From positions 1-43,849 of the forward strand of contig CABSMJ010000019.1 of assembly GCA_902478785.1 (NCBI GenBank): 43,849 nt of DNA, given 5' to 3'. A program made the translations under genes and the position numbers. Below the pieces are notes generated by a model that was not told the DNA's origin, ran no database searches, and worked only from the letters and a program-made list of their open reading frames with translations. Shown in pieces: positions 1 through 8,329 of this stretch. Origin of the DNA: an uncultured Oscillospiraceae bacterium. GTDB lineage: Bacteria; Bacillota; Clostridia; Oscillospirales; Oscillospiraceae. Position 1 is the stretch's first letter. The number at the start of each line of letters is the position of its first letter.

Positions 1-1315
1 TGAGCACCTCGGTGATCCGAACGCCGAAATTGTCGTCGATGACCACCACGTCGCCTTTTGCCACGCAAAGTCCGTTGACAAACAGATCCACCTGATCGCC
101 GGCCAGCTTGTCCAGCACCACCAGCGAGCCCTTGGAGAAGGACAGGATGTCCTCTACCTTCCGGCGGGTGCGTCCGATCTCCACGGAGATCTCCAGGGGA
201 ACGGACATGATGAGGTCCAGGTTGTCCGCCTGTTCCTTGCCCAGACGCTCCTCTGCATCCAGAGTGGGCAGCTGGACCGGCCGGGTGTTGATGACCTTGG
301 GCTCCGGCTGATAGACGGGCTGGTAGATCGGCTGGACCTGCTGGACCGGCGCTGCCTGCTGCACCGGTTGGGCCTGAACCGGCTGCTGAACCGGTACAGT
401 CTGAACCGGAGGGGCGCCTGCCGGGGCACTGGCAGCCGGTGCGGACTGGGCGCTGGCGCCGCCGCTCATGAGCCGCTCGATCTCCTCCTGACTCAGGGAC
501 GGACCGGAGGCCGCCTGAGGCTGGGGGGCCGGAGCGGGCGCAGTCGGTGCGGACTGAGCGCCTGCACCGCCGCCCATGAGCCGCTCGATCTCCTCCTGGC
601 TCAGAGAAGCGCCGGAGGCCGCGGCCGGTTCTGCCGAAGCCGGCTGGCTGGAAGCAGCGGGAAGAGGATTCTCCTGCGCTGCGGGAGCGGCAGCAGGCTG
701 GTCGGAGGGAGAGCCGAAGCTCATCTCAAAGCCGTTGAGCAGCTCTCTGGCCAGATCCACGGACATGACATTGACAAATTCACTCTTGAGGACGTTTTCA
801 ATGCTCAGCATGAACCGGACCACCACCAGGTCGCCGGTGGCGGAGGCGGGGAAATGCTCCTTCTTGAAGGTGTCCAGGTCATCCAGGGCGAAGGACTGGG
901 GGGTGGAGATATTCACCGGGTACCCCAGGAAGTCCGACAGGGCGGTGGAAGCCGCACCCATCATCTGGTTCATAACCTCGCACACCGCGCTGATGGTCAG
1001 CTCATTGAGCTCGAACTCCTCGTCCGGGGTCTCGCTGCCCATGAGGATGTCCACGATCACCTTCACATCGTTGCGCTTGAGCAGCATGATGTTGCTGCCC
1101 TCCAGGCCGGAGACATATTTGATCTCGATGCCAATGGCGGGCTCCAGATCCCCCAGGCTGAAGTCGTCCACCGAGACCACCTGGACCTTGGGGGTGGTGA
1201 TGTCCACCCGGTGGTCGAGCATATTGGAGACGGCGGTGGCCGAGGAACCCAGGCTGATGTTCATGAGTTCGCCGATGGCATCCAACTCCATCGAATTAAA
1301 GACGTCTTGACTCAT
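1..1315 (-). CDS. fliY: Flagellar C-ring protein FliY (CheC-like phosphatase fused to FliN), 3' end cut by window
   Basis: This is a flagellar switch protein that both builds the C-ring and dephosphorylates CheY-P. The frame is open from ATG 1315 to the window edge (438 codons seen); only the last few codons are missing, because the visible end (GVRITEVL) is where FliN domains normally finish. Residues 1-200 are a CheC-like domain with two phosphatase motifs of the form (D/S)xxxExxN: D12-E16-N19 and S109-E113-N116. A Pro/Ala/Gln-rich linker follows (about 205-345), then a FliN/SpoA domain. The linker carries LSQEEIERLM twice (residues 238-247 and 274-283). This resembles the CheY-binding motif usually found once at the N-terminus of FliM or FliY, and the N-terminus here lacks it. 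It starts 5 bp after fliM and is the last visible gene of the flagellar operon. The family call is firm; the role of the repeated motif is inference. Confidence 0.93.
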   Translation of the reverse strand, partial: MSQDVFNSMELDAIGELMNISLGSSATAVSNMLDHRVDITTPKVQVVSVDDFSLGDLEPAIGIEIKYVSGLEGSNIMLLKRNDVKVIVDILMGSETPDEEFELNELTISAVCEVMNQMMGAASTALSDFLGYPVNISTPQSFALDDLDTFKKEHFPASATGDLVVVRFMLSIENVLKSEFVNVMSVDLARELLNGFEMSFGSPSDQPAAAPAAQENPLPAASSQPASAEPAAASGASLSQEEIERLMGGGAGAQSAPTAPAPAPQPQAASGPSLSQEEIERLMSGGASAQSAPAASAPAGAPPVQTVPVQQPVQAQPVQQAAPVQQVQPIYQPVYQPEPKVINTRPVQLPTLDAEERLGKEQADNLDLIMSVPLEISVEIGRTRRKVEDILSFSKGSLVVLDKLAGDQVDLFVNGLCVAKGDVVVIDDNFGVRITEVL

Positions 1316-1320
1316 GTTCC

Positions 1321-2331
1321 TTACTTCTCCTCTCTTCTCTGGACATGAAGGGTCTCCCCGATTTTAACGGCCATATTGCCGTTTTGCGTTCCAAGTTTGC
1401 CGCTGAACCAGGGCTGCCCGCCGATATACAGATGAATGGGCTTGTCGGTGGGGTGCCCCAGGTCGATCACGTCGCCCACATTCAGGTAGTAGATATCCTG
1501 CAAGGTCAGCTCCGTGCGGCCCAGTTCCGCGGTGATTTCCAGGTCGGATTCCCGGAGGATGTCCAGGATCTCCTGGGAGTTGTTCTCTCCGGAGCCGCGG
1601 CCCACCTGATTCATGGCGGCGATCCGGGTGAAGATGTTGGTCAGCATCATACCGGGCAGACAGATGCTCATGCGTCCGGAGGCGTTGGGGAACTTGATAC
1701 TGATGCCGATGATGACCACCGTTTCGTCCAGACCGATGAGCTGGACCAGGGTGGGGTTGGACTCCACACGGCGGAATGTGAAATTCAAGTCGATGTAGTT
1801 CTCCCAGCTTCCGCCCAGGACCCCAATGAGGTCCTTGACGATGCTCTCATAGAGCTTGAGCTCCACGGTGGTGAAGGTATAGCCGGAGGGGATGGAGTCG
1901 CTGGAGTCGCCTTCGCCGCCCATGAGTCGGTCCATCATGTTCAGCATCAGGGACGTGCTGAAATGGATCAGCACCGGGGACTCCTCGCTTTGCGCCTGAC
2001 CCTCCACCTCCACATCCGCCAGAGTCAGCACATCGCCGTCGGACAGGGCGTTGGAAAACTCATAGTAGCGCTGCTCCTCCACGGACTCCACCGCAATTTC
2101 ACAGGTGGTATGCAAAAGACCGTTGATGCGGGAGTTGATGATGCGGGTGTAGTTTTCAAAGACACCGCTGATCATCTTCAGCCGGTCCTTGGTGAATTTT
2201 CTGGGGCTGTAAAAGTCGTATTTGCGGTACTTCTTGGAGGCATCCTGCTCTTTGGGTGTCAGCTCCATCTCACCGCTGCGGGCTGCATTGAGCAGCGCAT
2301 CAATTTGACTTTGGGACAATACTTCCGCCAT
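1321..2331 (-). CDS. fliM: Flagellar motor switch protein FliM
   Basis: FliM is the middle ring of the C-ring; it binds CheY-P and passes the signal to FliG. The 336-residue length is normal. The N-terminal CheY-binding motif LSQSQIDALL is at residues 5-14, followed by the CheC-like middle domain (about 40-230) and a C-terminal SpoA/FliN-like domain with GDVIDLGHPTDKPIHLYIGG near the end. The start ATG lies 3 bp after the motB stop, and its ribosome-binding site (CCAGGAGGG on the coding strand) is inside the motB 3' end, which suggests translational coupling. In many Clostridia fliL stands between motB and fliM; there is no room for it here. Confidence 0.96.
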   Translation of the reverse strand: MAEVLSQSQIDALLNAARSGEMELTPKEQDASKKYRKYDFYSPRKFTKDRLKMISGVFENYTRIINSRINGLLHTTCEIAVESVEEQRYYEFSNALSDGDVLTLADVEVEGQAQSEESPVLIHFSTSLMLNMMDRLMGGEGDSSDSIPSGYTFTTVELKLYESIVKDLIGVLGGSWENYIDLNFTFRRVESNPTLVQLIGLDETVVIIGISIKFPNASGRMSICLPGMMLTNIFTRIAAMNQVGRGSGENNSQEILDILRESDLEITAELGRTELTLQDIYYLNVGDVIDLGHPTDKPIHLYIGGQPWFSGKLGTQNGNMAVKIGETLHVQRREEK

Positions 2332-2334
2332 GGC

Positions 2335-3168
2335 TTATCCCTCCTGGCCGGGGCTGGTTTGTGTCTGGGTACTCTCCTGGTCCTCCTGACCGGAGGTCCA
2401 CGCTGCGGTGCCTTCCAGACTGCCTGCCTCACCGGAGCGCATGGTGTAATATTGCGTGACGTCGTCGCCAGCGCTGGAACTCAGGTCCAGCCCGGTGACC
2501 AGCAGCTCCACTCGCCGGTTCTTTGCCCGGCCCTCAGAGGTGGAGTTGTCCGCCACCGGACGCCACTGGCCATAGCCCACGCTGACCAGACGGGAAGGGT
2601 CCACGATGTTCTTCTCCTGAAGATACACCGTCACCACGGATGCCCGGTTGCTGGCCAGGAAGCGGTCCACCTCCGGCCGGTTGGGCTGGTCAGAGGCCTG
2701 GGCGGTGTGGCCCAGGACCCGGATCTCGTCGATGGAGTCGCTGACCTCGGAAATGGAGGACGCGACCTGATCCAAAATGGCCTTGCCAGCGTCCAGCAGC
2801 TCCCAGCTGTCGCCATCAAAAAACACGGTGTCATCAAAGGAGACGAACACATAGCCGCTGCCCTTGGTGATGCTGATCTGGGAGGTGAGATTCTCCTCCT
2901 GAATATACTGCTGCATGGCCTGGTAAAGGGCTTCGATATCGGCGTCCACCTTCTCCTGTGTGACTTCGCTGCCCTCCGGGGGGACCTCCGTGGTAGTGCC
3001 TGAAATATCCGCGCTGGGATTCAGCGCCTGCACCAGTGCGATCCACTTGGATTTGTCCATGGAGGACATGGAGTACAACATGACAAAAAAGCACAGCAGC
3101 AGCGTTACCATATCGCCGTAGGTATCCATCCAGTTGGCGCCGCCGCCACCGCCTCTTTTTTTCCGCAT
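2335..3168 (-). CDS. motB: Flagellar motor stator protein MotB
   Basis: MotB is the peptidoglycan-anchored half of the ion-driven stator. It has 277 residues: a basic, glycine-rich N-terminus (RKKRGGGGG), then one membrane segment (about 18-36) that includes the proton-binding aspartate D19 in the YGDMVTLLL motif (family YADxxTLL). The periplasmic part ends in an OmpA-like peptidoglycan-binding domain (about 150-245, with VLGHTAQ and SVGYGQWRP...KNRRVELL). The tail is Ser/Gln/Thr-rich. The ribosome-binding site AAGGAGG is 7 bp before the ATG. It follows motA by 30 bp, as expected for a stator pair. Confidence 0.95.
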   Translation of the reverse strand: MRKKRGGGGGANWMDTYGDMVTLLLCFFVMLYSMSSMDKSKWIALVQALNPSADISGTTTEVPPEGSEVTQEKVDADIEALYQAMQQYIQEENLTSQISITKGSGYVFVSFDDTVFFDGDSWELLDAGKAILDQVASSISEVSDSIDEIRVLGHTAQASDQPNRPEVDRFLASNRASVVTVYLQEKNIVDPSRLVSVGYGQWRPVADNSTSEGRAKNRRVELLVTGLDLSSSAGDDVTQYYTMRSGEAGSLEGTAAWTSGQEDQESTQTQTSPGQEG

Positions 3169-3198
3169 TTCCGCACCTCCTTCCCAGTGACAGATAGA

Positions 3199-4071
3199 TT
3201 ACTTTCCGCGCTTTTTCCGGCCGCCCTTTCCCTGAGCGGATTCGGTCCGCTCGCCGCCGGCGGCACCATCCCGGGACTTCTGATTCATAAATGTCAAAAG
3301 CCGCTCCCGCAAGAACTTGGGGTTTTCACCGGACTGAATGGCCATGATGCCCTCCACAATGATCTGGCGGCACAGGACCTCCTCCTCATCCCGGGCCGTC
3401 AGGTTGGCGGCGATGGGGTTGAAGACCACGTGTGCCAGGAAAGAGCCGTAAAAGGTGGTGACCAGAGCCACCGACATATTGGGACCCAAAGAATTCATAT
3501 CCGCGTCGCTGAGGCCCTTGAGCATGTTGATCAGACCGATCAGGGTGCCGATCATACCGAAGGCAGGCGCGGCATTGGACCCCCGCTCATACATAGCCAC
3601 CACGTCCTGATGGCGAGCGGAGGTCTGCTCAATATCGTTTTCCAGAATGCTGCGCACCCGGTCCGGGTCGTTGGCGTCCACGATGAGCATGATGGCCTGC
3701 TTAAAGAAGGGATCGCTCTGCTCGTTGGCCTTCTCCTCCAGGGCCAACAGGCCATTTTTCCGGGCGATCTGAGCCAGCTCCACCAGCTGTTCCACATAGG
3801 CGGTGGGGTCAAAGGCCTGGGCCCGCAGCATGATCTTGATGTGCTTTGGGAAGGACTTGGCCAGCTTGGGGTAGCAGGCGATCACCACCGCCAGCGTACC
3901 GCCGATAACGATCAAAATACTGGACAGGTCAAAGAAATTGATCAGGTTCCCCGGTTCAAAGCTGAAGTCAATCAGGGGCGTTTGGCCGGGGTTGATGGTA
4001 ATGCCGACAATGATGCCGAATATGGTAAAGAGAATGGCCAGAACAATTCCCAGCAAATACAATACATTCAT
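3199..4071 (-). CDS. motA: Flagellar motor stator protein MotA
   Basis: MotA is the membrane half of the stator that conducts ions with MotB and pushes on FliG. It has 290 residues with four predicted membrane segments (about 3-23, 48-66, 157-180 and 190-212) and a long cytoplasmic loop between segments 2 and 3 carrying the charged residues expected to touch FliG. The family signature after the loop (PAFGMIGTLIGLINML) is intact. The C-terminus is a short basic tail (KGGRKKRGK). It sits between flbD (46 bp upstream) and motB (30 bp downstream). Confidence 0.95.
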   Translation of the reverse strand: MNVLYLLGIVLAILFTIFGIIVGITINPGQTPLIDFSFEPGNLINFFDLSSILIVIGGTLAVVIACYPKLAKSFPKHIKIMLRAQAFDPTAYVEQLVELAQIARKNGLLALEEKANEQSDPFFKQAIMLIVDANDPDRVRSILENDIEQTSARHQDVVAMYERGSNAAPAFGMIGTLIGLINMLKGLSDADMNSLGPNMSVALVTTFYGSFLAHVVFNPIAANLTARDEEEVLCRQIIVEGIMAIQSGENPKFLRERLLTFMNQKSRDGAAGGERTESAQGKGGRKKRGK

Positions 4072-4117
4072 ACTGTTGATCCCTTCTATCTTTCATCCCA
4101 TGCAGGCGTGGGCACGA

Positions 4118-4333
4118 TCAGCGCCGGTCGATGACAGAGATCTCTCTGTGGATATCCTGCACCTTGGCGTTGTACTCGGCGATCTTTTGGATGATCTCCT
4201 CTGCCGTGTCCTGAACCAGATAGTAGTCGTGGTTCATCATGACCACCTTGCATTCGGGAATTAACTCAATACACTCGATCTGATTGTGGTTGATGAGAAA
4301 CTTTTCGTTGTTCATCTTTCGCAGCACGATCAT
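4118..4333 (-). CDS. flbD: FlbD family flagellar operon protein
   Basis: This is a small protein of the FlbD family that Firmicutes and spirochaetes keep between flgE and motA; its exact function is unsettled. The start chosen is the internal ATG at 4333 (71 residues, beginning MIVLRKMNNEKFLIN), because the AAAGGAG ribosome-binding site lies 8 bp before it. A longer reading from 4351 would put that site inside codons 1-4. The fold is predicted as beta strands followed by a C-terminal helix (TAEEIIQKIAEYNAKV). Gene order supports the call as much as sequence does. Confidence 0.85.
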   Translation of the reverse strand: MIVLRKMNNEKFLINHNQIECIELIPECKVVMMNHDYYLVQDTAEEIIQKIAEYNAKVQDIHREISVIDRR

Positions 4334-4358
4334 GACGGTGACTCCTTTCACTGTCCAT

Positions 4359-4390
4359 CCCCCGCCCGAGAGATGAGACCCGGGCGGGGG
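4359..4390 (-). terminator. Intercistronic hairpin between flgE and flbD
   Basis: A perfect 10-bp GC-rich stem (CCCCCGCCCG at 4359-4368 pairs with 4381-4390) encloses a 12-nt loop in the gap between the flgE stop and the flbD start. There is no U-tract on the operon strand, so it is more likely an attenuator or mRNA-stability element, giving hook protein more message than the stator and switch genes, than a full terminator. The hairpin is seen directly; the role is inferred. Confidence 0.5.
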
Positions 4391-4408
4391 AAAGAGGATG
4401 GATAATGA

Positions 4409-5542
4409 TCAGCGCTTGATGTTCACCAGTTCCTCCAGCATGGAGTCGGTGACGCTGATGATGCGGGTGTTGGCCTGATAGCCGCGCTGATAGATAATCA
4501 TATTGGAAAATTCCGTGGCCAGGTCGGTGCCGGAGCTCTCCAGGAACGAAGTCAGGATGCCGGTGCCGCTGCCGCCGGCCAGAGCGGTGGAGGGGTCAGT
4601 GGTGCCCTGGCCGTTCTGGATCTTTCCGTTGTTGAGGTTGCCGGTGACGGTGCTGTTGGGGGTGCTGAGGGTGATGTCACCGGCAGCGTCGCCGGCGGTG
4701 TAATAGGGGCCGTCGGTGTGGAGCAGGCCGCTGGGGTTATCCACAGTGCCCAGGGCGATGTAGCCCACCACCACCGGATCGCCGGTCTCCTTGTTGGTGC
4801 AGGTGATCTTGCCGTTGGCGTCGATGCTCATGTTCTCATACTTGATAAAGCCGTCCACGGCACCTGCGGTGGCCGCTCCAGTGGCGTCGGGGTTGACGTT
4901 CTGGCCATTGGTTCCATTCACGCCCACATACACCGCATCGCCCGGGGCCACATAGTCAGCATCTCCGGGATTGCCGCTGCCGGTGGAACGCATGGGCAGA
5001 CGGATGGGCACCAGAGCGGTGCTGACATTCAGCTCACCGTCGGCCGCCAAGGTGCCGGGGGTACCAGTGCCATTGGCGGGGTCCTCGGTGGTGGTCAAAA
5101 AGCCGTAGACCACATTGCCCTGGCCGTCCACCAGGTAGCCGTCCTTGAAGTCAAAGTTGCCCACCCGGGTCAGGGACAGGCCCTTGACACTGTTCATGCT
5201 GTCAATGGTGGTGGTCTTGTCGCCCACCAGGAAGAATCCGTCGCCCTTGATGGCACAGTCCATAGGCCGGCCAGTGGGGTCCAGATCGCCGGTGGTCATG
5301 TCCAGGTCGATGGTGCCCACGCTGCAGCCGTAGCCGATCTGCTGGGGATTGGTGCCACCGGTGGTGGTGGTGCCGGCAGAGCCGGCGCTGAGGGTGTTGT
5401 AGATGCTCTCCTTGAAGGTGATGCGCTGGGCTTTGTAGCCGTTGGTGTTGACGTTGGCGATGTTGTTGCCCACCACGTTCAGGGCCTGCATCTGTGTTTT
5501 CATGCCGGAGATGGCTGCGCTCATTGCACCTGTTAAAGCCAT
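4409..5542 (-). CDS. flgE: Flagellar hook protein FlgE
   Basis: FlgE is the structural subunit of the hook. It has 377 residues. The N-terminal rod/hook signature (ALTGAMSAAISGMKTQM, then NNIANVNTNGYK at about 27-38) and the C-terminal coiled-coil half (about 333-377, ending MLEELVNIKR) are both complete. The middle is a Gly/Thr/Asn-rich variable domain, short for the family. It could be confused with FlgG, but the position after flgD and the TIGR02530-like gene and before flbD-motA points to FlgE. The 99 bp upstream contain small hairpins but no clear promoter. Confidence 0.92.
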   Translation of the reverse strand: MALTGAMSAAISGMKTQMQALNVVGNNIANVNTNGYKAQRITFKESIYNTLSAGSAGTTTTGGTNPQQIGYGCSVGTIDLDMTTGDLDPTGRPMDCAIKGDGFFLVGDKTTTIDSMNSVKGLSLTRVGNFDFKDGYLVDGQGNVVYGFLTTTEDPANGTGTPGTLAADGELNVSTALVPIRLPMRSTGSGNPGDADYVAPGDAVYVGVNGTNGQNVNPDATGAATAGAVDGFIKYENMSIDANGKITCTNKETGDPVVVGYIALGTVDNPSGLLHTDGPYYTAGDAAGDITLSTPNSTVTGNLNNGKIQNGQGTTDPSTALAGGSGTGILTSFLESSGTDLATEFSNMIIYQRGYQANTRIISVTDSMLEELVNIKR

Positions 5543-5641
5543 GTGTATCTTGCTTCCTTTCTTGGTCCGCGCTGCGCCGCCGGGAGGCCGTCATTCGGAC
5601 GGTCCCCCAGAGCCTCCTTATCGGTCCAGCTCTCTGTGTTG

Positions 5642-6031
5642 TTACAGGAACACGGCGCCATCAATGTTGGTAAAAATGCTTTCTTTCATTTCCTCTTCCG
5701 ACAAAGCGGTGATCACTCTGCCGTTGGGGACATTTACGATAAAAGCCAGGCTTTGGTCCAGAGCCAGAATGTTGGTGGCTCCTTTTGCCTCCGCCCGCTC
5801 TACGGAGTCGGACAGACGCTCCAGCAAAGTGGGTGTCACCTCAATGCCCCGCTGCTCCACTCGATTCAGGGCGTGCTTGGAAAAAGCCACCTGCTTCGGT
5901 TGGGTGCGCTCCAGCTCCTGTTGTAAGACGGCACCGAAGCCGCCCTCCGGGGAGGACTGGGTCTGAGATGGACAGGTGTTGGCCTGCCCCGCCGCCTGGG
6001 TCTGGTTCAGGGAATGGATGGGTCCGACCAT
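5642..6031 (-). CDS. TIGR02530-like flagellar operon protein
   Basis: This is a 129-residue member of the small family found between flgD and flgE in many Firmicutes and annotated only as 'flagellar operon protein'. The conserved core is FSKHALNRVEQRGIEV (about 50-65), then a helix and the strand pair ALDQSLAFIVNVPNGRVITAL. The first 45 residues are low-complexity. A perfect AAGGAGG precedes the ATG by 7 bp. Its function is not established; its fixed position suggests a role in hook assembly. Confidence 0.85.
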   Translation of the reverse strand: MVGPIHSLNQTQAAGQANTCPSQTQSSPEGGFGAVLQQELERTQPKQVAFSKHALNRVEQRGIEVTPTLLERLSDSVERAEAKGATNILALDQSLAFIVNVPNGRVITALSEEEMKESIFTNIDGAVFL

Positions 6032-6063
6032 GGGAACACCTCCTTGCGTTTTTTGCAGAGGGA

Positions 6064-6648
6064 TCAGACGGTCTGGGTCTGCTCCTGACCGGCGGTTTCG
6101 CCGCCTGTGCCACTGCCGCTTTCGCCGCTGTCACCGCCCTCGGGAACTTCGGGCAGGGTGCCCACGGCCATGATGCTGTTGAGGGGATACATCTCACCGT
6201 TGACAAAGATCACCATGGAGCCCTGATAGGTGCCCGTGCCGGTGACTTCGCCCACCACTTCCTGGATGTTGCCTTCCTCATCGTAAGTCCCCACTGTGAC
6301 GGTCTTGCCCACCAAAGAGGCAGCATAGGTCATGGTGCTGGACGTGGAGAGGGTATCCAGACTGGTCTTTACACTGCTCATCATCTGAACCACGGACATC
6401 TGCACCAGCTGATTGATCATGTCGGAGGTATCCGCGGTGTTGTCAATGGTCTGATTTTGCAGCTGAGCCACCATCAACTGGAGAAAGTCGTTGAAATCCA
6501 GTCCCAGGTCCTCGCTGGAATCCTTGACGGTATAGCCCAGGGACTCCAGTTCCTCTGCGGTGGAGGTACTGCTGCTCTTACTGGCCGCATAGGCGCCTTG
6601 GGTATAGAGCGTATCCAGAGCCAGAGGCATAAAATCGCTGCTTTCCAT
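6064..6648 (-). CDS. flgD: Hook assembly scaffold protein FlgD
   Basis: FlgD caps the growing hook and guides FlgE polymerization. The start is the ATG at 6648 (194 residues): AGGAGG lies 11 bp upstream, whereas the GTG at 6660 directly abuts the ribosome-binding site. The conserved FlgD N-terminal motif DFLQLMVAQLQNQTI (about 52-66) and the following Asn/Gln-rich helix are present. A small beta domain (SLVGKTVTVGTYDE...) follows, and the tail is Gly/Ser/Glu-rich. It lies between fliK and the TIGR02530-like gene. Confidence 0.93.
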   Translation of the reverse strand: MESSDFMPLALDTLYTQGAYAASKSSSTSTAEELESLGYTVKDSSEDLGLDFNDFLQLMVAQLQNQTIDNTADTSDMINQLVQMSVVQMMSSVKTSLDTLSTSSTMTYAASLVGKTVTVGTYDEEGNIQEVVGEVTGTGTYQGSMVIFVNGEMYPLNSIMAVGTLPEVPEGGDSGESGSGTGGETAGQEQTQTV

Positions 6649-6676
6649 ATGTTCTTGCACCTCCTGTTCTGGCCGG

Positions 6677-7825
6677 TTATACGGCCTGTGCTTCCAATTC
6701 CACCAGTCCCAGCCGCAACTGGTGCAGGAAGGACTCTGCGTCCTGCCGCTGCTGCTGTTGAGGCTGCTGATTTTGCTGTTGCTGCTGACGCTGGCCGCCG
6801 TTTTGATCGGGCTGCTGCCAGGGCTGCTGATTTTGCTGGGGCTGAGAGACCTCTACTCGCACCTCGCTGTGGGTTCCGTCCTGCAGGAGAAGTCCCAGCG
6901 CGCTGGCGTGGTCGCTCAAGAGCTTGGCGGCCTGCTCATTTTCCGTGTGGAGCACCACATGGAGGGCGCCCTCAGGATTGCGGCTGAATTCCACCGTCAC
7001 AGTCCCCAGATTGGAGGGGCTGAGCTGGATCTCCAGGTGTTGGCTGCCGTCGCCCAGGGCATCCGTCATGGCCTTGCTCAAAGTGGCTTCCATTTCGGAA
7101 GAGGGAGCGGTGGTGTCCACCGTCACAGCCTCACCCACCTTGACGGGCATGTGCTCCACCGTCTGGAACAGGGGGGATTCCCAGGTCCCGGAGACATCCA
7201 CAGGCTCATCCGTGTGCTCCTGCTGGGGCGCGGAAGAGGCCTTGGCATCTGTCAGGTCATCGGAAAAACCGCTGTTTGTGTCGGTGGAAGTCTGCGTCTG
7301 GGACTGCTGGGCCTGGATGGGTTCAGAGACCGGGGCGGAAACCGCCTGGGGCGACGTGGCCTCCTGCTGTCCCTGGGGGGACGCGGGCTGGATATCCATG
7401 GACTGGGCATCCGATGCGGTGGGGATGGTTTGCTGGGCCAAAACGGGAGCCTCTTCCGCCACGGCGGTCAGCGGGGCAGGCGCCTGGGCAGCTGTGTTTT
7501 CCACCGGAAGGGCGGTCTGCAGCTGAGGCATCCGCTCTGCCGCCAGGGCGGCTTCCAGAGCCATCAGATCGGCAGAGGGAACCTGGGAGGGGTCCTTTTT
7601 CTCCTCCGTGGGAGAGGGTGCAGCCTCCTCTTCAGGAGCCGTTGTACCGGTGGCCTTGTCAGAGGTGCCGGAGGACTGTCCCTGCTGCTTTTCCAGCAGA
7701 TCCTGGAAGGAAGTCCCGTCGCTGCCGGTGTTGGCGTTGGAGCTTGTCTTGCCGGCAGACGGTGCCGACACGGTACTCTGGACGGCGCAGGCAGCCATCT
7801 GGATCAAAAGATCTGTTGCGTACAT
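6677..7825 (-). CDS. fliK: Flagellar hook-length control protein FliK
   Basis: FliK measures hook length and triggers the export-specificity switch through FlhB. It has 382 residues from ATG 7825; AGGAGG is 11 bp upstream, and the GTG at 7837 overlaps that site and is not usable. The first ~240 residues are a low-complexity Ala/Gln/Ser/Pro ruler region. The C-terminal FliK domain (about 255-330) has the typical LEIQLSPSNLGTVTVEF and VVLHTENEQAAKLL segments. A Gln-rich stretch (about 335-365) and a short helix close the protein. Confidence 0.9.
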   Translation of the reverse strand: MYATDLLIQMAACAVQSTVSAPSAGKTSSNANTGSDGTSFQDLLEKQQGQSSGTSDKATGTTAPEEEAAPSPTEEKKDPSQVPSADLMALEAALAAERMPQLQTALPVENTAAQAPAPLTAVAEEAPVLAQQTIPTASDAQSMDIQPASPQGQQEATSPQAVSAPVSEPIQAQQSQTQTSTDTNSGFSDDLTDAKASSAPQQEHTDEPVDVSGTWESPLFQTVEHMPVKVGEAVTVDTTAPSSEMEATLSKAMTDALGDGSQHLEIQLSPSNLGTVTVEFSRNPEGALHVVLHTENEQAAKLLSDHASALGLLLQDGTHSEVRVEVSQPQQNQQPWQQPDQNGGQRQQQQQNQQPQQQQRQDAESFLHQLRLGLVELEAQAV

Positions 7826-7865
7826 CTTGCGTTTCACCTCCTTTCAGTGGCGTTTATGTTCAGAC

Positions 7866-8312
7866 TCAGCCGGTCCGGCCGTATCGCGCGGCGGAGACCA
7901 GATCGTCGATGAACCGCTCTTCACTCTTTTGCAGGTCCTTCTTGTACTCCTGCATCTTTTTCTCCCGCAGCCGCTCCAGGGCGGTGGTGTCGATGTGGGC
8001 CTGCATCATCAAAAGCCGCTTATCCTCCGCGGCCTTCCGCAGGTCCTCCAGAATGCGGGTCTCCCGGGCGATCTCCTGTTCCAAAAGCCGCAATCCGCCC
8101 TCGTAGGTCAGGGCGTCCGCAGCGGTGATGCCCCTGGCCGCCTCCTCGTGAAACTGATGGTTGAGGTCCCGGTAGCGGGTCTCCGCGTCGGCCTTGCGGG
8201 CCTCCTGGCGGTGGACCTGGTCCAGGGCCTTGGCGTATTCGCCCTGCCGCTCGTCCAGCACCTGCCGGCGGTAGTCCAGCACATTGTCCAGACCGAAACG
8301 GAACTTTTTCAT
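7866..8312 (-). CDS. fliJ: Flagellar export chaperone FliJ
   Basis: FliJ is the coiled-coil stalk of the flagellar type III export ATPase. It has 148 residues from ATG 8312, chosen because GAGGTG is 8 bp upstream and MKKFRFGLDNVLDYR matches the family's usual start. Almost the whole protein is predicted to be a two-helix coiled coil rich in Glu, Arg and Lys. It begins 17 bp after fliI. FliJ sequences diverge widely, so length, helical character and position carry much of the weight. Confidence 0.9.
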   Translation of the reverse strand: MKKFRFGLDNVLDYRRQVLDERQGEYAKALDQVHRQEARKADAETRYRDLNHQFHEEAARGITAADALTYEGGLRLLEQEIARETRILEDLRKAAEDKRLLMMQAHIDTTALERLREKKMQEYKKDLQKSEERFIDDLVSAARYGRTG

Positions 8313-8329
8313 GGGATACACACCTCGTG

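Noticed and set aside
6648..6660. GTG starts 12 bp upstream of the ATG in flgD and fliK
   Set aside because: In both genes the GTG is part of the AGGAGGTG ribosome-binding site, so the downstream ATG was chosen.
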